From positions 124,001-188,000 of the forward strand of contig CAZMTK010000002.1 in assembly GCA_964569245.1 (NCBI GenBank): 64,000 nucleotides of DNA, in the 5' to 3' direction. The notes beneath the pieces are model-generated. The model saw only the letters and a program-made list of their open reading frames with translations. It searched no databases and was not told the DNA's origin. Of this stretch, positions 16,782 to 26,184 are shown one piece after another; positions within the stretch are counted from its first letter, which is position 1; each line of letters opens with the position of its first letter. The position numbers and the translations under genes are program-made. This stretch comes from JAAYTY01 sp964569245 (GTDB lineage Bacteria; Fermentibacterota; Fermentibacteria; Fermentibacterales; Fermentibacteraceae).

Positions 16782-17561
16782 CTAGTTTACAGCAGAAACT
16801 CCCCCCGGTCCAGAACCCCGCGACCTGAAGAGGGCTCCAACCGCCTTCCTCTCGACCTCGAACCTGGGATCCAGAACCGCCGAGCGGGAGAGCTCCGCCG
16901 CCAGCTTGCGCCACGCCTCCAAAGGTCTTCCCATATCTCTGGCGAGCATCACTCCCTCGGCGAACACCCGCCATCTCCACTCGGGCTCGGACCTGTCCCA
17001 TTCATCGACCAGCCCGGGCAGGAAACTGGCGTCGCCTGTCTTGAACGCTGTTTCGAGCGCAAGCAGCCTGGATGCAAGGCCGTTCCCCTCCCCGAGGATC
17101 GGAAGCGCCACAGGGGCGCCCCCCCTCCTCCAGGCCCGGGTCCTGAGAACATGGGCAAGGGGTTCGGAGCCCCTTGCCAGCTCGATGCACCCGGCATGGC
17201 TGCCGGCTGCCTCCGTAAGTCTGTAGAGAGGACCCAGCTCCAGCCTGCGGGCCGCACGTTCGTCTCCTTCGATCCGGAGGAGTTCGGCCGCGCGCCTGAA
17301 TGCGCCCCGCGCCTCCTCCCATCTGCCCAGCCGTGAGAATCCGTCGGCGGCAGCGGTCTGTACGGCTGGAAGGCCGGGCAGCTCGGCCAGAGCTTCCGCG
17401 ATGTATCCCTCTGCGGCCTCGCGGTTGCCCTGGTCCAGCACCAGTCGGATCCTCATCTTCCACAGCGCAGCCCTCTCGGCGGGAGACTTCTCCGTGGCAA
17501 GGCGTGCTGCGATGCCCGGCAGTTGACGCCCTGACGATACCGTTCCTCTATTCCGAGTCAT
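16782..17561 (-). CDS. Tetratricopeptide-like helical repeat protein
   Basis: 259 residues, rich in Ala, Arg, Leu and Glu, without signal or membrane segment. Helix-pair text such as AAEGYIAEALAELPGLPAVQ and GWEEARGAF-like segments (DGFSRLGRWEEARGAFRRAA) fits TPR units near residues 50-110; the C-terminal half is helical but not clearly repetitive. It is divergent from addB and upstream of the DUF1015 gene. No known enzyme motif is seen. Protein-protein interaction is the only supportable role. Confidence 0.7.
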   Translation of the reverse strand: MTRNRGTVSSGRQLPGIAARLATEKSPAERAALWKMRIRLVLDQGNREAAEGYIAEALAELPGLPAVQTAAADGFSRLGRWEEARGAFRRAAELLRIEGDERAARRLELGPLYRLTEAAGSHAGCIELARGSEPLAHVLRTRAWRRGGAPVALPILGEGNGLASRLLALETAFKTGDASFLPGLVDEWDRSEPEWRWRVFAEGVMLARDMGRPLEAWRKLAAELSRSAVLDPRFEVERKAVGALFRSRGSGPGGVSAVN

Positions 17562-17690
17562 GAAACCATCTCCGGCAGGAAGTCTGACATCCGCTCGCGC
17601 CTCAGGTGGTCCTACTCCTCACGGAGGCGTTGGTTCCCCATTCGCGCAAGCTCAGGGCTCCCCTCTCTGCAGCGACACGGGGAGGATGTT

Positions 17691-20585
17691 CTGAAGGTAT
17701 TCCAGGGTCACTACCGTTCGCTCGAGCGCGCCCTCGTCGAGGAGATCGGGAGGCTTCGCGGCCTTGGCAGGGTGGCGGTCGTAGCCGCAGGCCGCGTCCA
17801 GTTGGAGCGCCTGGAGAGGATCCTGCTGGACCGCTTCGGGATTCTCGCCAACGTGGAGTTCCTTCCCACCTTCCCGAAGCTGGCGCGGAGGGTTCTGTCG
17901 GGGGCCGTCCTGGAGGACGAGGCTCCAGGGGAGCTGGACAGGATCCTCATGGGGCTTGCAGCCATGGATGCCATTCCGTCAGACCTGCCTTACGGGAATC
18001 TGCACGGCAGCGCCCGTGCGGGAAGCTCTCTCGCGGACTTCCTGGAGTCCCTCATGGCAAGAGGAATATCCCACGAAGAGTATTCTGCGGCTTTGGACTC
18101 CCGGTCGTCCTCCAGGCCCGCGACCCCCACTGAGGAATCCATCAGAATCGCTTTCCCCGTCTATGCCGCCGCGCGCAGGCGGTGCGCGCCGAGATCTGCC
18201 GAGTCACTGATCGAGGAGGCCGTGAGGGAGGGAGCCTGGGACAGGTTCGCTGCCGTGCTGTTCTATGGATACTACGACATGAACCCCCTTCAAAGGAGGC
18301 TGCTCAGGGCGGCCGTGAGATCGGGCAGGGTCGAGGTGTGCTGCTTCAGCCCCCTCCCTGCGGGGCTCCCGGAGTGGGGCCGACTGGGCATGAAGACCTC
18401 CGAGCTCTTCTCGAGCATGGATCCCTCTCCGGCGAGGCCCGATGCGATGGTCGCGATGGGGGTCTTCGGGAACCTGGCAGACGACCTCCTCGCGAGGAGG
18501 TCGGTGACTGACGTGCCCTCCGGGTTCGAGCTGGTCGACGCCCCCGGAACGAGCGCCGCCGCCCGCACGGCGGTGGACTTCGTCAGGACCGCCATGGTCT
18601 CGGGAACGCCCGCAGGAGCGATAGCCGTCTCCGGGCGCGATCCGGCTCTCAGGGCTTCGATGCTCCTTGCTTCGGGCGAGGGTATCCCGGTAAGGGACCC
18701 GATCGAGGCTCCGGCGGTATCGCTCCCGGAGGGCGCCCTGGTATCCAGCCTCCTCGAAGCGAGGGAGGCGGACTACCACTTCCTGTACCTCGCCAGGCTG
18801 GTCTCGACGGGCGCCGTCGATCCGCGCTTCGGCATCGACAGGAGCCTCATCGCCGGACTGGTCTCCTCCACCGGTTGCAGATCCGGCCTGGACGGCTGGA
18901 TCGCGGCAGCGTCATCCCAGGCTTCGACCGAAGGATTCAGGGCGTTCACGGACATACTAGCGGCAATGGAGGTGGAGCTGTCGAACGCGCGCTCGGCTGG
19001 CGACTTCTCTCGAGCCCTCTTCGAGTCGGCCGAGAAGCTCGCATTCGAGGAAGTGGGATTCCGCGTCTCGGCGCTGGGGAGGGAGATCCATCCGAGGTTC
19101 GATGCCGGAGTCTCCGGAGATCAGGCATCGGAGGCGATCAGGCTCGCCCTGTCGTCATTCAGGATCAGGCTGGGCGGCTCTGAATCCGGGGTGCGCTTCA
19201 TGCCGCTCGAGGATCTCAGAGGCGCTCTTTTCGAGGCTGTCTGCATCGTCGGCGCAGACGAGGGTATTCTTCCGGGCATCCCCAGGGAGGATGCCAGGCT
19301 CCCGGCCGAGCTGGCCGAGAGGCTGGAGCTGTCCTCCAGGATGGACAGGGAGAGAGAGGAGGCCTTCCTCCTCAGGCAGGCCATGGAGGCGGCCTCGAAG
19401 AGACTGACGGTCGTCTGGAGGAGCAGGAGCCCGGATGGAGCCGTGCTGGAGCCGTCTCTGCTGCTGGATCCCCTTCTCGTGCCGGCGAGGGCCGCCGAAG
19501 CGGGCGGCGGCGGGACGCCGTTCTGGCTGCGCAAGGCGGCCTCGAGCCCCTCTTCGGCGCTGTTCGGAGGAGACAGACCAGGGCAGTCTGCCGTTCGGCA
19601 TCCCGATGGAAGGAGAGGGCCGCTTCCGCCGTTCTTCGCGAAAGCGGAGGCCGCGGAACGCTCCAGGGCCGTCACATCGGGTTTCTTCGCATGGGACGGC
19701 GATCTGGGCTCGGACGGAGATCGCCCTCCGATTCCCAGGAGAGTGCGCATCAGCAGCATCAGGGATCTCGCCGCGTGTCCTTTCCTGTTCATGCTCAGGA
19801 ACATCTGGAAGCTGGAGGAGGAGCCGGCCCAGGAGCTCGGCGTCAGGCCCGACGCCGTGACTTTCGGCAGCCTCGTTCACGATTCTCTGAGGAAGGTCTT
19901 CTCCGCATCCATCGGGGGGCGTCCCGAGCCGGACACATCCGAAGCGGTGAAGATGAGCGCCGAATCCCTGGGCTTCACCCGCACCGTGCCTGGAGCCATA
20001 GGGGCTGCTGCGCTGGCAGAGGTCGCGAGGGCGGTTGACGAGTTCAAGAGCCTCCTGCTCTCGCGTGGCTGGCGTCCCAGATCGGTCGAGAAACCCGTCC
20101 GCGGAGAATTCTTCGGTTTCGAGCTCACCGGCAGGATCGATCTGATAGCGACAGACTCGGACGGCACGGAGGTCCTTGTCGACTTCAAGACGGGCAGACC
20201 CAGGAGGCGCACGGATTTCGTCAGGGATCTGACGGAGGGGAACGAGTTCCAGGTTCCCCTCTACTCCATGATCAGAGAGAGCGAAGGCCGTGCTCCGGGC
20301 GTGATGGGATATCTGCATCTCGGGCTGGACGGCGGGGAGCAGCCGATAGTGTCGGGAGAGGAGCTCCGGACCTGCAGGGGGGCGATTCTCGAGAGACTGA
20401 GGGTTCTTCTCGACAGGCTGGGGAAGGGCCTACTGCCGCCCCGGCCGGGGAGTGCCTGCAGGACGTGCAGCTTCACCTCGGTCTGCAGGGTCTGGTCGCG
20501 TGGCGGCATCATGGAGTACAAGTGGCAGAACGACGAGCGCACCCGTTCGGAGCCTCTCGAACCGGATGAGCCGGAAGGGGCCTGA
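17691..20585 (+). CDS. addB: AddB-like ATP-dependent nuclease subunit with PD-(D/E)XK nuclease and 4Fe-4S motif
   Basis: About 964 residues. The inactivated-helicase N-terminus (RVAVVAAGRVQLERLERIL, NVEFLPTFPKLARRVL) lacks a normal Walker A. The middle has DEGILPGIPREDARLP. The C-terminus carries the RecB-type nuclease (VLVDFKTGRP with the D-x-K pair) and four Cys, one in DLAACPFLFMLRN and three in CRTCSFTSVC, the Fe-S arrangement of AddB. The enzyme processes double-strand breaks with AddA. A GTG at 17772 is available, but family-like sequence (HYRSLERALVEEIGRL) lies upstream of it; CTG at 17691 has GGGGAGG seven bases before it and is my preferred start. Confidence 0.9.
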   Translation: MKVFQGHYRSLERALVEEIGRLRGLGRVAVVAAGRVQLERLERILLDRFGILANVEFLPTFPKLARRVLSGAVLEDEAPGELDRILMGLAAMDAIPSDLPYGNLHGSARAGSSLADFLESLMARGISHEEYSAALDSRSSSRPATPTEESIRIAFPVYAAARRRCAPRSAESLIEEAVREGAWDRFAAVLFYGYYDMNPLQRRLLRAAVRSGRVEVCCFSPLPAGLPEWGRLGMKTSELFSSMDPSPARPDAMVAMGVFGNLADDLLARRSVTDVPSGFELVDAPGTSAAARTAVDFVRTAMVSGTPAGAIAVSGRDPALRASMLLASGEGIPVRDPIEAPAVSLPEGALVSSLLEAREADYHFLYLARLVSTGAVDPRFGIDRSLIAGLVSSTGCRSGLDGWIAAASSQASTEGFRAFTDILAAMEVELSNARSAGDFSRALFESAEKLAFEEVGFRVSALGREIHPRFDAGVSGDQASEAIRLALSSFRIRLGGSESGVRFMPLEDLRGALFEAVCIVGADEGILPGIPREDARLPAELAERLELSSRMDREREEAFLLRQAMEAASKRLTVVWRSRSPDGAVLEPSLLLDPLLVPARAAEAGGGGTPFWLRKAASSPSSALFGGDRPGQSAVRHPDGRRGPLPPFFAKAEAAERSRAVTSGFFAWDGDLGSDGDRPPIPRRVRISSIRDLAACPFLFMLRNIWKLEEEPAQELGVRPDAVTFGSLVHDSLRKVFSASIGGRPEPDTSEAVKMSAESLGFTRTVPGAIGAAALAEVARAVDEFKSLLLSRGWRPRSVEKPVRGEFFGFELTGRIDLIATDSDGTEVLVDFKTGRPRRRTDFVRDLTEGNEFQVPLYSMIRESEGRAPGVMGYLHLGLDGGEQPIVSGEELRTCRGAILERLRVLLDRLGKGLLPPRPGSACRTCSFTSVCRVWSRGGIMEYKWQNDERTRSEPLEPDEPEGA

Positions 20586-20586
20586 A

Positions 20587-23500
20587 GTGGAGAATTCGCG
20601 TCTCGAGGACCTCGGGGACGGCGCCTCGCGTCGTGCCATCCTCGCCGAGAGAGTACGCAATGTGGCGGTGGAGGCGAGTGCCGGCACCGGGAAGACCCAT
20701 CTCCTCACCGGCAGGGTGATCGGCATGCTGGAGGCTGGAATCCCGATGGACAGGCTCGTAGTCGTCACCTTCACCACGGCGGCTGCGGCTCAGCTCCGCT
20801 TTAGGATCAGGCGGGCCATCGACGCGAGCACGAGCCTCTCAAAGACCCGGAAGATAGAGCAGATGTCAATGGTACCTTGCGCTTCCATCGACACCATCCA
20901 CGGATTCGCCTCGTCCATCCTGAAGCGGTTCGCCCATATCGCGGGCATAGACCCGGGATTCGCGGTGTCGAAGGAGGCTTTTACGCGGAGGGAGGTCACG
21001 AGGCTTCTCGACGAATACCTCCTGTCGCTGGACATCAAGCTGCTGGATGAGTGCGGTTCCGTCCTGATGATGCTGGGCAGCAGGCTTCGGGGAATTGTCG
21101 CCTCACTCGCTTCACTCCCGGACTGGTTCGACTCCCCTTCCGCCAGGCTGCTGGGCCATGACGAGAGGGAGCTGGAGATCGAGTACTGGCTCGACTGCAT
21201 GGAAGAGCTCGTCTCGCTCTCCTCCGGCGCAGCCCGTGAGGACACTCTCAGAAACGCGATAGAAGAAGCGGCGTCGAACATCAGGGGCGCGCTGGGGGCT
21301 CCGGATTTCGCGATCCGTCTGAGACACCTCCTGAAGCCGCTCCGCGGGAATCTTGGAAGCAGGCGGCACTGGGGAGATGCGGCGAGGCTCGAAACCGCCC
21401 GTGATCTGGCCGACCGGGTTAAGCGAATCATGCCCCAGGCCATTCTCTCCTCGCAGTTCATCAGGCTGGTGATGCCTCTCGTGGACGATCTGAGGAGGAT
21501 GCGGCGCGACCGGCGATCCGGGCTGACGTACGAAGATCTTCTCTGGTGCTGCAGGAGGGCTCTCGAGAGGAGCGACGAGCTGAGGCGGATACTCCTGTCC
21601 GAGACGGACCATGTCTTCATAGACGAGTTCCAGGACACCAGCGCCGTACAGGCGGAGATGTTCAGGCTTCTGCTCGCTTCCCCTTCGGATGGAAGGGTGG
21701 CCGGCGGCAGGCTGACCATAGTGGGAGACAGAAAGCAGTCCATATACGGGTGGAGGGCGGCGGACCTCCCGTCGTACAGGCGGATGCAGGGAGAGCTGGA
21801 GAGGCAGGGAGCCCTGGTCTCGCCCATTTCTGTGAGCTTCCGGAGCACTTCCAGGATAATCGATTTCGTGAACGCATTCGGAAGGTGCCTGTTTCCCGGA
21901 GAACCCCTGTCCGAGGAATCCCAGGAATGCTCCTATTCCGACCTCCAGGCCCTTCCCGATGCCCCCGAGGGCGCCACTGTGGAGATCGTCGAGACTCCGG
22001 CGACCGCGAGCGCAGCCGAGCGCAGGATCTTCGAATCGGCATGGCTCGCTGACTTCCTCGCACGCGAGAGAGCGGCCGGGAACGGAAGCGGCTGGGCGGT
22101 GCTGATGCGCACCAGGACGGACCTCGAGACATACGTCTCCCAGCTTGCAGCGCGGGGCATTCCCTTCGTGATCGATTCGAGCCGGGATTTCAAGAGAAGG
22201 CTCGAGATAGGGGACATGCGGAATCTCCTGAAGTGCCTGGCCTCGCCTTCGGACAAGCTCAGTCTCGCAGCCGTCCTGAGGTCTCCGTTCTTCGGAATCC
22301 GCGATTCCGAGATCACGACCGCCTTCGAATCCGGTCTGAGATCCTACGAGGAGCCGGTCGAGCGCGCTCCTCGGACAGTCGTGGATGCCTGCAGGATGCT
22401 CTCGGCGCTCCGCTCGTGCTCCCTGGGAACCACTGCCCCCGAGCTCCTGCGGATCATCCTGAGCGAGACAGCCCTGCCGGGAGTCGTAGGAGCGTCTGGC
22501 TATGACGTTCCAAGGAGGCTGGCCAACCTGCAGTACCTCTTCGAATGGTCGGTCGAGAACCGGGAGCTGTCCCTGGCGGACATCGCGGACATGCTCGACG
22601 AGGACGGGGAGGGGATTCAGTCGGAGATCGCCGAGCCCCCTGCGACCCCGGAGGATCCCGAGTGCGTTGTCATCTCAACCATCCACAGGGCGAAGGGGCT
22701 CGATTTCGACAAGGTGGTATTCCTGGCCACGCAGGGAAAGATCTCCGAGTCGCAGGACAGGGACGTGCTCGCATCCGATGCCCTCGGAGCGGCCGGCGTG
22801 CGTTTCGATGCGGACCTGCGATCCGCCAGCTACGACAGACTCGCCGACAGACAGCGCGAGATGTCCCTGGCCGAGAGCAGGAGGCTGATCTACGTGGCGA
22901 TCACGAGGGCCAGGTCCAGGCTGATCGTGATCAACGACCCGGCGCCGAGAAGGAATACCATTGCGGAGTTGTTCGGACGCGTTCTGGCGAAGACGCTCGA
23001 ATCCAGCCCGGATGTGGCGCGGATCATCCGCATGGAGGAGGTCCGGCCTCTCGCTGGCCGGCCTGCAGAAGGCCCTCCCATCTCAGGGGAGGATGCGACC
23101 TTCCCGGATCTCGCGCCGGCGGCGATCCTCACGGGTGAGGAGGTCCAGTCCTCCATGCTCCTCGGCTCGTGCGTTCATGCAGTCATGGAGAAGATCGACT
23201 TCGGAGATCCGGCCGGATGGCTGGATGAGCGTCTGCCATCGATGATCCTGCCTCCAGAGGTGGACAGGCAGGAGGTGCGACGGCTCGCGGAGTCGTTCTT
23301 CGCGATCCCGGACCTTCCGTTCGAGCCGGGAGCCTGCCGCATAGTCGGCAGGGAGCTCCCGATCGTCTTCATGGACGGCGGCAGGCCAAGGGAGCAGTAC
23401 ATAGACCTCCTGGTCGAGCACGGGGGCAGGCTCCACGCCATGGACTACAAGACCGACTCGGTGGACGAGGATGGCATGAGGGCAGCCCTCGAGGGACATG

Positions 23501-23682
23501 CCGCCAAGCAGACCTCCTACGGCACGCACCTCGCGAGGGCTTTTGGAGAGACCGTGGAGGTGCGCATCTCCTTCCTCAGGCCGCGAAAGGCGGGGCTGGT
23601 CGGGGTGTTCCCGCCCGACACACGCCCCCTGGACTCATGCCGCGCCGGAAGCGGGCCGGCAAGGAGAAGCGGGAGGGCCTGA
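20587..23682 (+). CDS. addA: AddA-like UvrD-family helicase/nuclease
   Basis: About 1031 residues. Walker A is ASAGTGKT near residues 30-37. Motif Ia is VVTFTTAAAAQLRFRIR, motif II FIDEFQDTSAVQAEMF, motif III GDRKQSIYGWRAAD, motif V/VI STIHRAKGLDFDKVVF and RRLIYVAITRARSRL. A C-terminal RecB-type nuclease is marked by HAMDYKTDS. It is the 3'-5' helicase and nuclease partner of AddB. I start it at GTG 20587, which has GGAAGGGG seven bases upstream and begins right after the addB stop; ATG 20566 (overlap 20 bp, poor ribosome site) is the alternative. The stop codon forms the loop of the following terminator. Confidence 0.93.
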   Translation: MENSRLEDLGDGASRRAILAERVRNVAVEASAGTGKTHLLTGRVIGMLEAGIPMDRLVVVTFTTAAAAQLRFRIRRAIDASTSLSKTRKIEQMSMVPCASIDTIHGFASSILKRFAHIAGIDPGFAVSKEAFTRREVTRLLDEYLLSLDIKLLDECGSVLMMLGSRLRGIVASLASLPDWFDSPSARLLGHDERELEIEYWLDCMEELVSLSSGAAREDTLRNAIEEAASNIRGALGAPDFAIRLRHLLKPLRGNLGSRRHWGDAARLETARDLADRVKRIMPQAILSSQFIRLVMPLVDDLRRMRRDRRSGLTYEDLLWCCRRALERSDELRRILLSETDHVFIDEFQDTSAVQAEMFRLLLASPSDGRVAGGRLTIVGDRKQSIYGWRAADLPSYRRMQGELERQGALVSPISVSFRSTSRIIDFVNAFGRCLFPGEPLSEESQECSYSDLQALPDAPEGATVEIVETPATASAAERRIFESAWLADFLARERAAGNGSGWAVLMRTRTDLETYVSQLAARGIPFVIDSSRDFKRRLEIGDMRNLLKCLASPSDKLSLAAVLRSPFFGIRDSEITTAFESGLRSYEEPVERAPRTVVDACRMLSALRSCSLGTTAPELLRIILSETALPGVVGASGYDVPRRLANLQYLFEWSVENRELSLADIADMLDEDGEGIQSEIAEPPATPEDPECVVISTIHRAKGLDFDKVVFLATQGKISESQDRDVLASDALGAAGVRFDADLRSASYDRLADRQREMSLAESRRLIYVAITRARSRLIVINDPAPRRNTIAELFGRVLAKTLESSPDVARIIRMEEVRPLAGRPAEGPPISGEDATFPDLAPAAILTGEEVQSSMLLGSCVHAVMEKIDFGDPAGWLDERLPSMILPPEVDRQEVRRLAESFFAIPDLPFEPGACRIVGRELPIVFMDGGRPREQYIDLLVEHGGRLHAMDYKTDSVDEDGMRAALEGHAAKQTSYGTHLARAFGETVEVRISFLRPRKAGLVGVFPPDTRPLDSCRAGSGPARRSGRA

Positions 23683-23693
23683 GGCCCTCCCGC
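23669..23693. terminator. Perfect 11-bp stem terminator with stop codon as loop
   Basis: GCGGGAGGGCC-TGA-GGCCCTCCCGC. The three loop bases are the TGA of addA. It sits between convergent addA and the C25 protease gene and is symmetric, so it could serve both strands. The following T content is modest (ACATTTCGC). Confidence 0.75.
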
Positions 23694-23715
23694 AGACATT
23701 TCGCGGTACTTGCAG

Positions 23716-25932
23716 CTACCTGATGACCGTCAGCCTGGCCGAGGCTGTCTCGCTTCCTGAGACCGCCCTGGCGAAGTACACTCCCGAGGCCAGCTCGCCG
23801 GTATCGATGCCTACCTGCATCGTGCCTTCGATCTCGCCCTGGAACGGCCGTGCGACGACCCTTCCCGAGAGGTCGAAGACCTCGACCGACACTGCTCCGC
23901 TGCCGGTGACGGTCAGCGCGCCGCCGGAGGTCACCGGGTTGGGACAGGAGATGGATAGCGGAACGGTCCCTCCCGGACCCTCCCCGCTGCCCGTGCCGTT
24001 GACCGTGATGCTCCCGAGATAGGGCTTGTAGTCATGCCGGCGCACCGTCACGAGGATGGTTCCCGTCGTCTCGGGCTCGACATAGAAGGTGGCGCTCCCG
24101 CCCGAGGTCCAGCCCCGCTCGTACACCTCGTCACCCTTCCAGAGGCAGACGATCGCGTCGTCCGACGCTCCGGCAACGGTTACCGTAACAGGGCCGGTGC
24201 CGCTGATGGACGACGGATGGGAGACATTCATGGTCATGGGGATGCCTCCGGCAGGGACCCAGGTCCACATCTCCGCGGAGGGATCTCCCATGAGGTTGTA
24301 GCCCTCGAAGTAGTACTTCACGCTTCCACCGCCGGAGTAGTAGGCGTAGAGGGCCAGCTTGCCGCCGTTGAGGAAGCCCATGGACCAGAAGATGTCCTGC
24401 CCCAGGAAGTAGTCGTATTCGCCACGCTCCTGGATATCGTCCTCGTCCCAGTAGGTCGAGGGGACGGAGCCCCAGAACCACAGCCCGCCCCTTCCGGGCG
24501 TCCTCGTCCAGGTCTCGGCCCAGCAGGTGCCCGTGGCGTACTCGCCCGTGAGACAGGCGTGGGAGATCACGCCGGGGAACATGCCCTCGTTGTTCAGCTG
24601 GTTGAAGTTGCTGGAACCGAAGGCCATGTCGCCCCAGCTCGTCTGCGAGCCGTGACCGGAGAAAGTCAGCATCGACTCGCCCTCGTTGACGGCGGCGACC
24701 ACGTCCGCAGCCGTGGAACCGTATGTCGCCGGATACAGCTTGTCGGCAGTGTAGCCGAGCGGCGTGCAGTACGTGTCGATGCAGTAGTTGTGAGTGCCCT
24801 CGGAGATGGACGAGTTGTCGGAGCTCGCTATCCACCCCGTGCTCTGCATCCAGGCACCGGAACCGGAGTAGTCCCACTGCTCGTACTCAACGAGTCTCTG
24901 CGCCATCAGAACGGCCTGACCCGCGGTCTGCACCGAGAACCGCCCGATGAACGCATCGGGCATCCAGCCTCCGTCGGGCAGGCATACGTAGTACAGGTCT
25001 GTCACTCCGGAGTACTCCGTCGCGGTGTTGCCCGGAATGAAGCCGGTGTCTCCGACCAGGAGGACATACTGAGGAGGTTCGGGCCAGTTCTGAAGGGCGT
25101 TTATTATGTACGCCTCGATCTGCTCTGCGGTGCCGCCTGTCTCCGCGGTGGAGACCATGGTCACCGGCCAGCCTGACCTGGTCTTCCAGGTCACGAACTC
25201 GGACATGGCGGTGGCGTAGAAGTCCGGGTGCGCGATCACGAGATACGTTCCCATGGGAGAGTCCGATCCGTCGAACGATTCGAAGGTGCCGTAGTTCTCG
25301 ACAGTCGCCGCGAGAAGCCGTTCGAAGCCGTCGGCCGCCATCCGATCGGCCTCCGAGAAGGTTCTGGCGAGGTCGCCCCCCTCGAAGTCCAGCCTTATCT
25401 CTGCCCTGGACAGCATGTCGACCGTCCGGGTGGACGGGCTCCAGCGAACGGGAAGAACCTCGACAAGCGCCAGATGCCTGCCGCGCATCATTCCGGCGTC
25501 GATCACCCTCACCCATTCGCGAGGCCAGGCCTGGCCCTCGATGTACACCGAGGGATCGAACTCGAGGACGTAGGAGTCCCTGGGCTCGCTCTTCGGGACG
25601 GACGGGAGGCCTGGTTCGAACGGGGAGCCGCCCGGGACGTCAAGCGTCTCGGCGCGGATGACCGTTACCGACGCCCGGACCTCGGCATCGATGGGAACCT
25701 CTATCCACAAGCGGTATACCGGAAGCCGCGGAAGGCCCTTCTGGGCTAGGTTCTCTGCGCCCTCGAGCGATATCGTGGCGTAGGAGCTGCCCGAGAGATG
25801 CGTCAGCCCGAAGACTGGAGCCGGGGTCTCCAGCGACAGCGTGATGCCGCCGGGCCCCGAATCCAGGATTTCGACGCCCGCAGCCGTCACCGACATGGCG
25901 AGCAGCGCCGTAAGACAGAGAAGAGCCTTCAC
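23716..25932 (-). CDS. C25 (gingipain-like) cysteine protease with C-terminal sorting domain
   Basis: 738 residues: signal peptide (MKALLCLTALLAMSVTAAG), a propeptide-like region to about residue 220, then the C25 caspase-like catalytic domain. The His-Cys dyad is visible: His427 in FSGHGSQTSWG and Cys460 in ISHACLTGEYA. An Ig-like domain follows, then a final FlgD/Por-type sorting domain (ISCPNPVTSGG, VEVFDLSGRVV, ELASGVYFARA, ending RLTVIR). It is probably secreted and held at the cell surface. The start is GTG, with GGAAGGAG five bases before it. Family members usually cleave after Arg or Lys; specificity here is not readable. Confidence 0.92.
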   Translation of the reverse strand: MKALLCLTALLAMSVTAAGVEILDSGPGGITLSLETPAPVFGLTHLSGSSYATISLEGAENLAQKGLPRLPVYRLWIEVPIDAEVRASVTVIRAETLDVPGGSPFEPGLPSVPKSEPRDSYVLEFDPSVYIEGQAWPREWVRVIDAGMMRGRHLALVEVLPVRWSPSTRTVDMLSRAEIRLDFEGGDLARTFSEADRMAADGFERLLAATVENYGTFESFDGSDSPMGTYLVIAHPDFYATAMSEFVTWKTRSGWPVTMVSTAETGGTAEQIEAYIINALQNWPEPPQYVLLVGDTGFIPGNTATEYSGVTDLYYVCLPDGGWMPDAFIGRFSVQTAGQAVLMAQRLVEYEQWDYSGSGAWMQSTGWIASSDNSSISEGTHNYCIDTYCTPLGYTADKLYPATYGSTAADVVAAVNEGESMLTFSGHGSQTSWGDMAFGSSNFNQLNNEGMFPGVISHACLTGEYATGTCWAETWTRTPGRGGLWFWGSVPSTYWDEDDIQERGEYDYFLGQDIFWSMGFLNGGKLALYAYYSGGGSVKYYFEGYNLMGDPSAEMWTWVPAGGIPMTMNVSHPSSISGTGPVTVTVAGASDDAIVCLWKGDEVYERGWTSGGSATFYVEPETTGTILVTVRRHDYKPYLGSITVNGTGSGEGPGGTVPLSISCPNPVTSGGALTVTGSGAVSVEVFDLSGRVVARPFQGEIEGTMQVGIDTGELASGVYFARAVSGSETASARLTVIR

Positions 25933-26029
25933 CGTTTCTCCTTCCGTCCAAGCAGAGTGCAGCGGATCATGAGAAATACCTATCTTCCGGGAACAGAATA
26001 GCTTCCCTGCAGGCTGCGGTCAAGAAACC

Positions 26030-26051
26030 GCCGGTGTCGCAGGCCACCGGC
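26030..26051 (-). terminator. Possible terminator after the larB-epimerase operon
   Basis: On the minus strand a 7-bp stem GCCGGTG/CACCGGC with an 8-base loop is followed by GGTTTCTTG. It lies in the 252-bp gap between the epimerase stop and the protease start. The rest of that gap shows only the protease ribosome-binding site. Confidence 0.35.
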
Positions 26052-26184
26052 TCAGCGAAGACAACCCGGAAGGCGCGGATCCGTTCCTGCGCCCCATCCT
26101 CAGGGCTCGACTCGCGGTCTCGCCGGGCAACGGCGTTCAGCAACGGTGAGATCCGATTCCATGAGCGGCTGGTGATTCCGTTTC

